A stretch of 63,002 nucleotides of DNA from Polaromonas sp. GTDB lineage: Bacteria; Pseudomonadota; Gammaproteobacteria; Burkholderiales; Burkholderiaceae_C. Within the stretch, counting starts at the first letter, position 1; every line of letters starts with the position of its first letter. The stretch spans positions 1 through 63,002 of the forward strand of contig NZ_JAUXUP010000070.1 of the NCBI RefSeq assembly GCF_030680935.1. The letters are read 5' to 3'. Positions 61,011-63,002 of this stretch are shown here, in pieces. The notes beneath the pieces were generated by a model that saw only the letters and a program-made list of their open reading frames with translations, did no database searches and had not been told where the DNA came from. Both the position numbers and the translations under genes were made by a program.

Positions 61011-62315
61011 ATGTCCCTGGCCAATTTTGACCTCGAAGCCCAACCCCGGCAGCCCGACCCGGCGGTGCGGGACGCCAACTCCCGCGTCCCGCCGATGGCG
61101 ACGGAGCCCAGCGCCGATGAAGATACCGCGCGCATCCTGATCGTCGATGACTTGTCCGAGAACCTGCTGGCGCTGAACGCGCTGATCCGGCAGGACGACC
61201 GCACCATCTTCCAGGCCTCACGCGGCGAAGACGCCCTGAATTTGCTGCTGGAGCACGAGTTTGCGCTGGCGATTCTGGACGTGCAGATGCCTGGCATGAA
61301 CGGGTTTGAGCTGGCCAAGCTGATGCGCAGCACCGAAAAAACCCGTCAAATCCCCATTATTTTTGTCAGCGCGGCGGGCAAGGAGTCGAACTACGCTTTC
61401 ACCGGCTACGAAAGCGGCGCGGTGGACTTTTTGTACAAACCGCTGGATGTCGATGCGGTGCGAGGCAAGGTCAGTATTTTTGTCGAGCTTTATCGCCAGC
61501 GGCGCGAAGCCCGCAGGCAGGTTCAGGCGCTGGAGAAAAGCCGCCAGGAGCAGCAACTGCTGATGGCGCAGCTACTGTCCACCGAAGGCGAGCTGCGCAG
61601 CGCCCTGCGCATGCGTGATGACTTCATGTCCATGGCTGCGCATGAGCTGCGCACCCCGCTCAACACCCTGTTTCTGGAAACGCAGTTGCGCAAGATACAG
61701 CTGGCCAAGGGCCAAGCACACATTTTCGACACCGACTACCTGCAGACCATGGTGGTCAAGGACCAGCGCCAGATACAAAGTATGGTGCGCTTGATTGACG
61801 ACATGCTCGATGCATCGCGGGTGCGCAGCAACCGGCTGTCGATCCGGCCGACTCAGGTCGAGCTGACAGCCCTGCTGGCGCGGGTGGTGGACAATCTGTC
61901 GCACCAGGCCGACGACGCCGCCACCCCCATCACCCTGCAGGCACACGCGCCTGTCACCGGTTTGTGGGACGAGTTCCGGATTGAGCAGGTGGTCATCAAC
62001 CTGCTGACAAATGCCCTGCGCTACGGCCGGGGCAAACCGGTGGACATCTCCGTGCACCTGCTGCCAGGCAACGTGCGCATCGACGTGCGCGACCAGGGCA
62101 TGGGGATCCCAAAGGCTGCGCAACAGCGCATTTTTGAACAGTTTGAGCGCGTGACCGGCAATGACGGTACCGGCGGGCTGGGGCTGGGCCTGTACATCAC
62201 CCGGCAACTGGTGGAGGCGCATGGCGGGCTGATCGGCGTTCAGAGCGTGCCTGGCGAGGGCTCGGTCTTTCAGGTCACCTTGCCCCTGAGTCCACCCCCG
62301 ACCGACCCGGGCTGA
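61011..62315 (+). CDS. Receiver-histidine kinase hybrid (REC-HisKA-HATPase)
   Basis: A 434-residue soluble protein. The receiver (about residues 41-160) has ILIVDDLSENLLALNALI and the acceptor Asp in LAILDVQMPGMNGFEL near 88, with the Lys in VDFLYKPLDVDAV. A coiled linker leads to HisKA (SMAAHELRTPLNTLFL near 208) and HATPase_c with NLLTNALRYG near 330 and GLGLGLYITRQLVEAHGG near 385. It lacks an input domain, so it is probably phosphorylated by the upstream hybrid kinase and relays onward. Confidence 0.93.
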   Translation: MSLANFDLEAQPRQPDPAVRDANSRVPPMATEPSADEDTARILIVDDLSENLLALNALIRQDDRTIFQASRGEDALNLLLEHEFALAILDVQMPGMNGFELAKLMRSTEKTRQIPIIFVSAAGKESNYAFTGYESGAVDFLYKPLDVDAVRGKVSIFVELYRQRREARRQVQALEKSRQEQQLLMAQLLSTEGELRSALRMRDDFMSMAAHELRTPLNTLFLETQLRKIQLAKGQAHIFDTDYLQTMVVKDQRQIQSMVRLIDDMLDASRVRSNRLSIRPTQVELTALLARVVDNLSHQADDAATPITLQAHAPVTGLWDEFRIEQVVINLLTNALRYGRGKPVDISVHLLPGNVRIDVRDQGMGIPKAAQQRIFEQFERVTGNDGTGGLGLGLYITRQLVEAHGGLIGVQSVPGEGSVFQVTLPLSPPPTDPG

Positions 62316-62375
62316 GCCGCCCCGCCGTCCGTGAGAAAATAGGGGATTGAACCCCGATCACGACAGGACTTCCCC

Positions 62376-63002
62376 ATGGACGCAGAACACATCAACATCA
62401 TTGGCAACCAGCTCGCCGACCTGAGCAACAGGGTCAACGAGCTTCGGGGGTATCTTTGACTACCCTGCCAAAGAACGTAAATTAAACGAGGTCAACGCCG
62501 CCCTCGAAGACCCGAAAGTCTGGGACAACCCAAAACGCGCCCAGGAGCTGGGCCGCGAAAAGAAGTCGCTGGAAGACGTGGTGCATGTGATAAACCGCCT
62601 GAGCGCCGAGCTGGCTGACAACGTCGAGCTGTTCGAGATGTCAAAAGCCGAAAGCGACGACGCCGGCATGCAGTCGATTGAAGCCGAGGCCGCCCAGGTC
62701 GCGGTGGAAGTCGAAAAAATGGAATTCCGCCGGATGTTCAACAACCCGGCCGACCCGCTGAACGCCTTTCTGGACATACAGGCCGGTGCTGGCGGCACCG
62801 AAGCCTGCGACTGGGCCAGCATGCTGCTGCGCCAATACCTCAAATACGCCGAGCGCAAGGGCTTCAAGACGCAGATTGAAGACGAAACCGCCGGCGATAC
62901 GGCTGGCATCAAGGGCGCCACCATCAAGATCGAGGGTGAATACGCCTTCGGCCTGCTGCGCACCGAAACCGGTGTGCACCGCCTGGTGCGCAAGTCGCCG
63001 TT
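62376..63002 (+). CDS. prfB: Peptide chain release factor 2 (partial, programmed frameshift)
   Basis: RF2 ends translation at UGA and UAA. The first frame is 27 codons from the ATG at 62376 to an in-frame TGA at 62457. A +1 shift at CTTTGAC continues as [24 protein letters not shown]. The main part includes [21 protein letters not shown] and [10 protein letters not shown]. The window ends before the GGQ motif, so about 40% of the protein, including the hydrolysis site, is missing here. RF2 shortage makes ribosomes shift, which is autoregulation. Confidence 0.97.
62444..62460 (+). promoter_or_regulatory. prfB programmed +1 frameshift site
   Basis: GGGGGTATCTTTGAC holds a Shine-Dalgarno-like GGGGG, then CTT TGA C, identical from the G-run on to the E. 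coli RF2 site. The in-frame TGA sits at 62457-62459. Confidence 0.95.

Overview
The window looks like a chromosomal stretch of a betaproteobacterium of the order Burkholderiales, most likely family Comamonadaceae (Polaromonas/Rhodoferax/Variovorax-like). This rests on high GC, gene orders I associate with that group (rpsP-rimM-trmD; folC-dedD-cvpA-purF-metZ; waaC-waaA; pcm-rhodanese-tolC) and several families of short dispersed repeats. It is almost wholly coding: 64 protein genes, three tRNAs, no rRNA, no insertion sequence and no CRISPR array. prfB is cut off by the right edge of the window.

Layout. 0-7.5 kb: rpsP-rimM-trmD, a GNAT acetyltransferase, a TM2 protein, a DUF47-pit low-affinity phosphate operon preceded by three Pho-box-like direct repeats, and a DnaQ-like exonuclease overlapping a cNMP/CBS/DUF294 protein. 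7.5-13 kb: a leftward cluster (LolD/MacB-like ATPase, FtsX permease, small Cys/His secreted protein, DUF3299 protein, His-rich membrane protein, TonB-dependent receptor) resembling zinc-responsive PA4063-4066-type loci. 13-14 kb: an excalibur protein and a small membrane protein separated by what looks like an integron attC site. 14-24.5 kb: a metal-dependent deacylase, MsrA, an ElyC/YdcF protein, then TetR-MFP-RND with pcm-like and rhodanese genes before the TolC gene. 24.5-30 kb: a HEAT-repeat alkylation-repair protein, waaA, waaC and phosphohexomutase. 30-33.6 kb: Ada-AlkA fusion, Ogt, an EamA transporter and two small proteins. 33.7-41 kb: tRNA-Asp, -Glu and -Ala, then gltX, metZ, purF, cvpA, dedD and folC. 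41-51 kb: housekeeping genes (argG, murB, yajQ, plsY, ybaK, an ECF sigma/anti-sigma pair). 51-62.3 kb: an OmpA-like lipoprotein and a dense signalling region (RsbRD-type kinase, CHASE3-GAF hybrid kinase with three receivers, stand-alone CheR and CheB, a REC-kinase), with an acyl-CoA ligase and an alpha/beta hydrolase between. 62.4 kb to end: prfB with its programmed frameshift.

The most unusual layer is not a gene. A roughly 45-50 bp mosaic repeat (palindrome GCTAT-n-ATAGC, then TGCTTGCGCA, then AAGGGCT-n-AGCC) occurs at least 12 times in 63 kb, and eight copies lie in or overlap genes. The seven copies fully inside genes are read in only two frames, one per orientation. They supply internal peptides of WaaA, WaaC, DedD, Ada-AlkA and the acyl-CoA ligase (twice), and what appears to be the signal peptide of a small secreted protein. 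The eighth supplies the overlapping stop/start of an ABC ATPase/permease pair. Other short repeats (RPELVEG type, a 22-bp GC palindrome, a 56-bp MITE-like element, a ~100-bp convergent-gene spacer) are also present, and some are likewise inside open genes.
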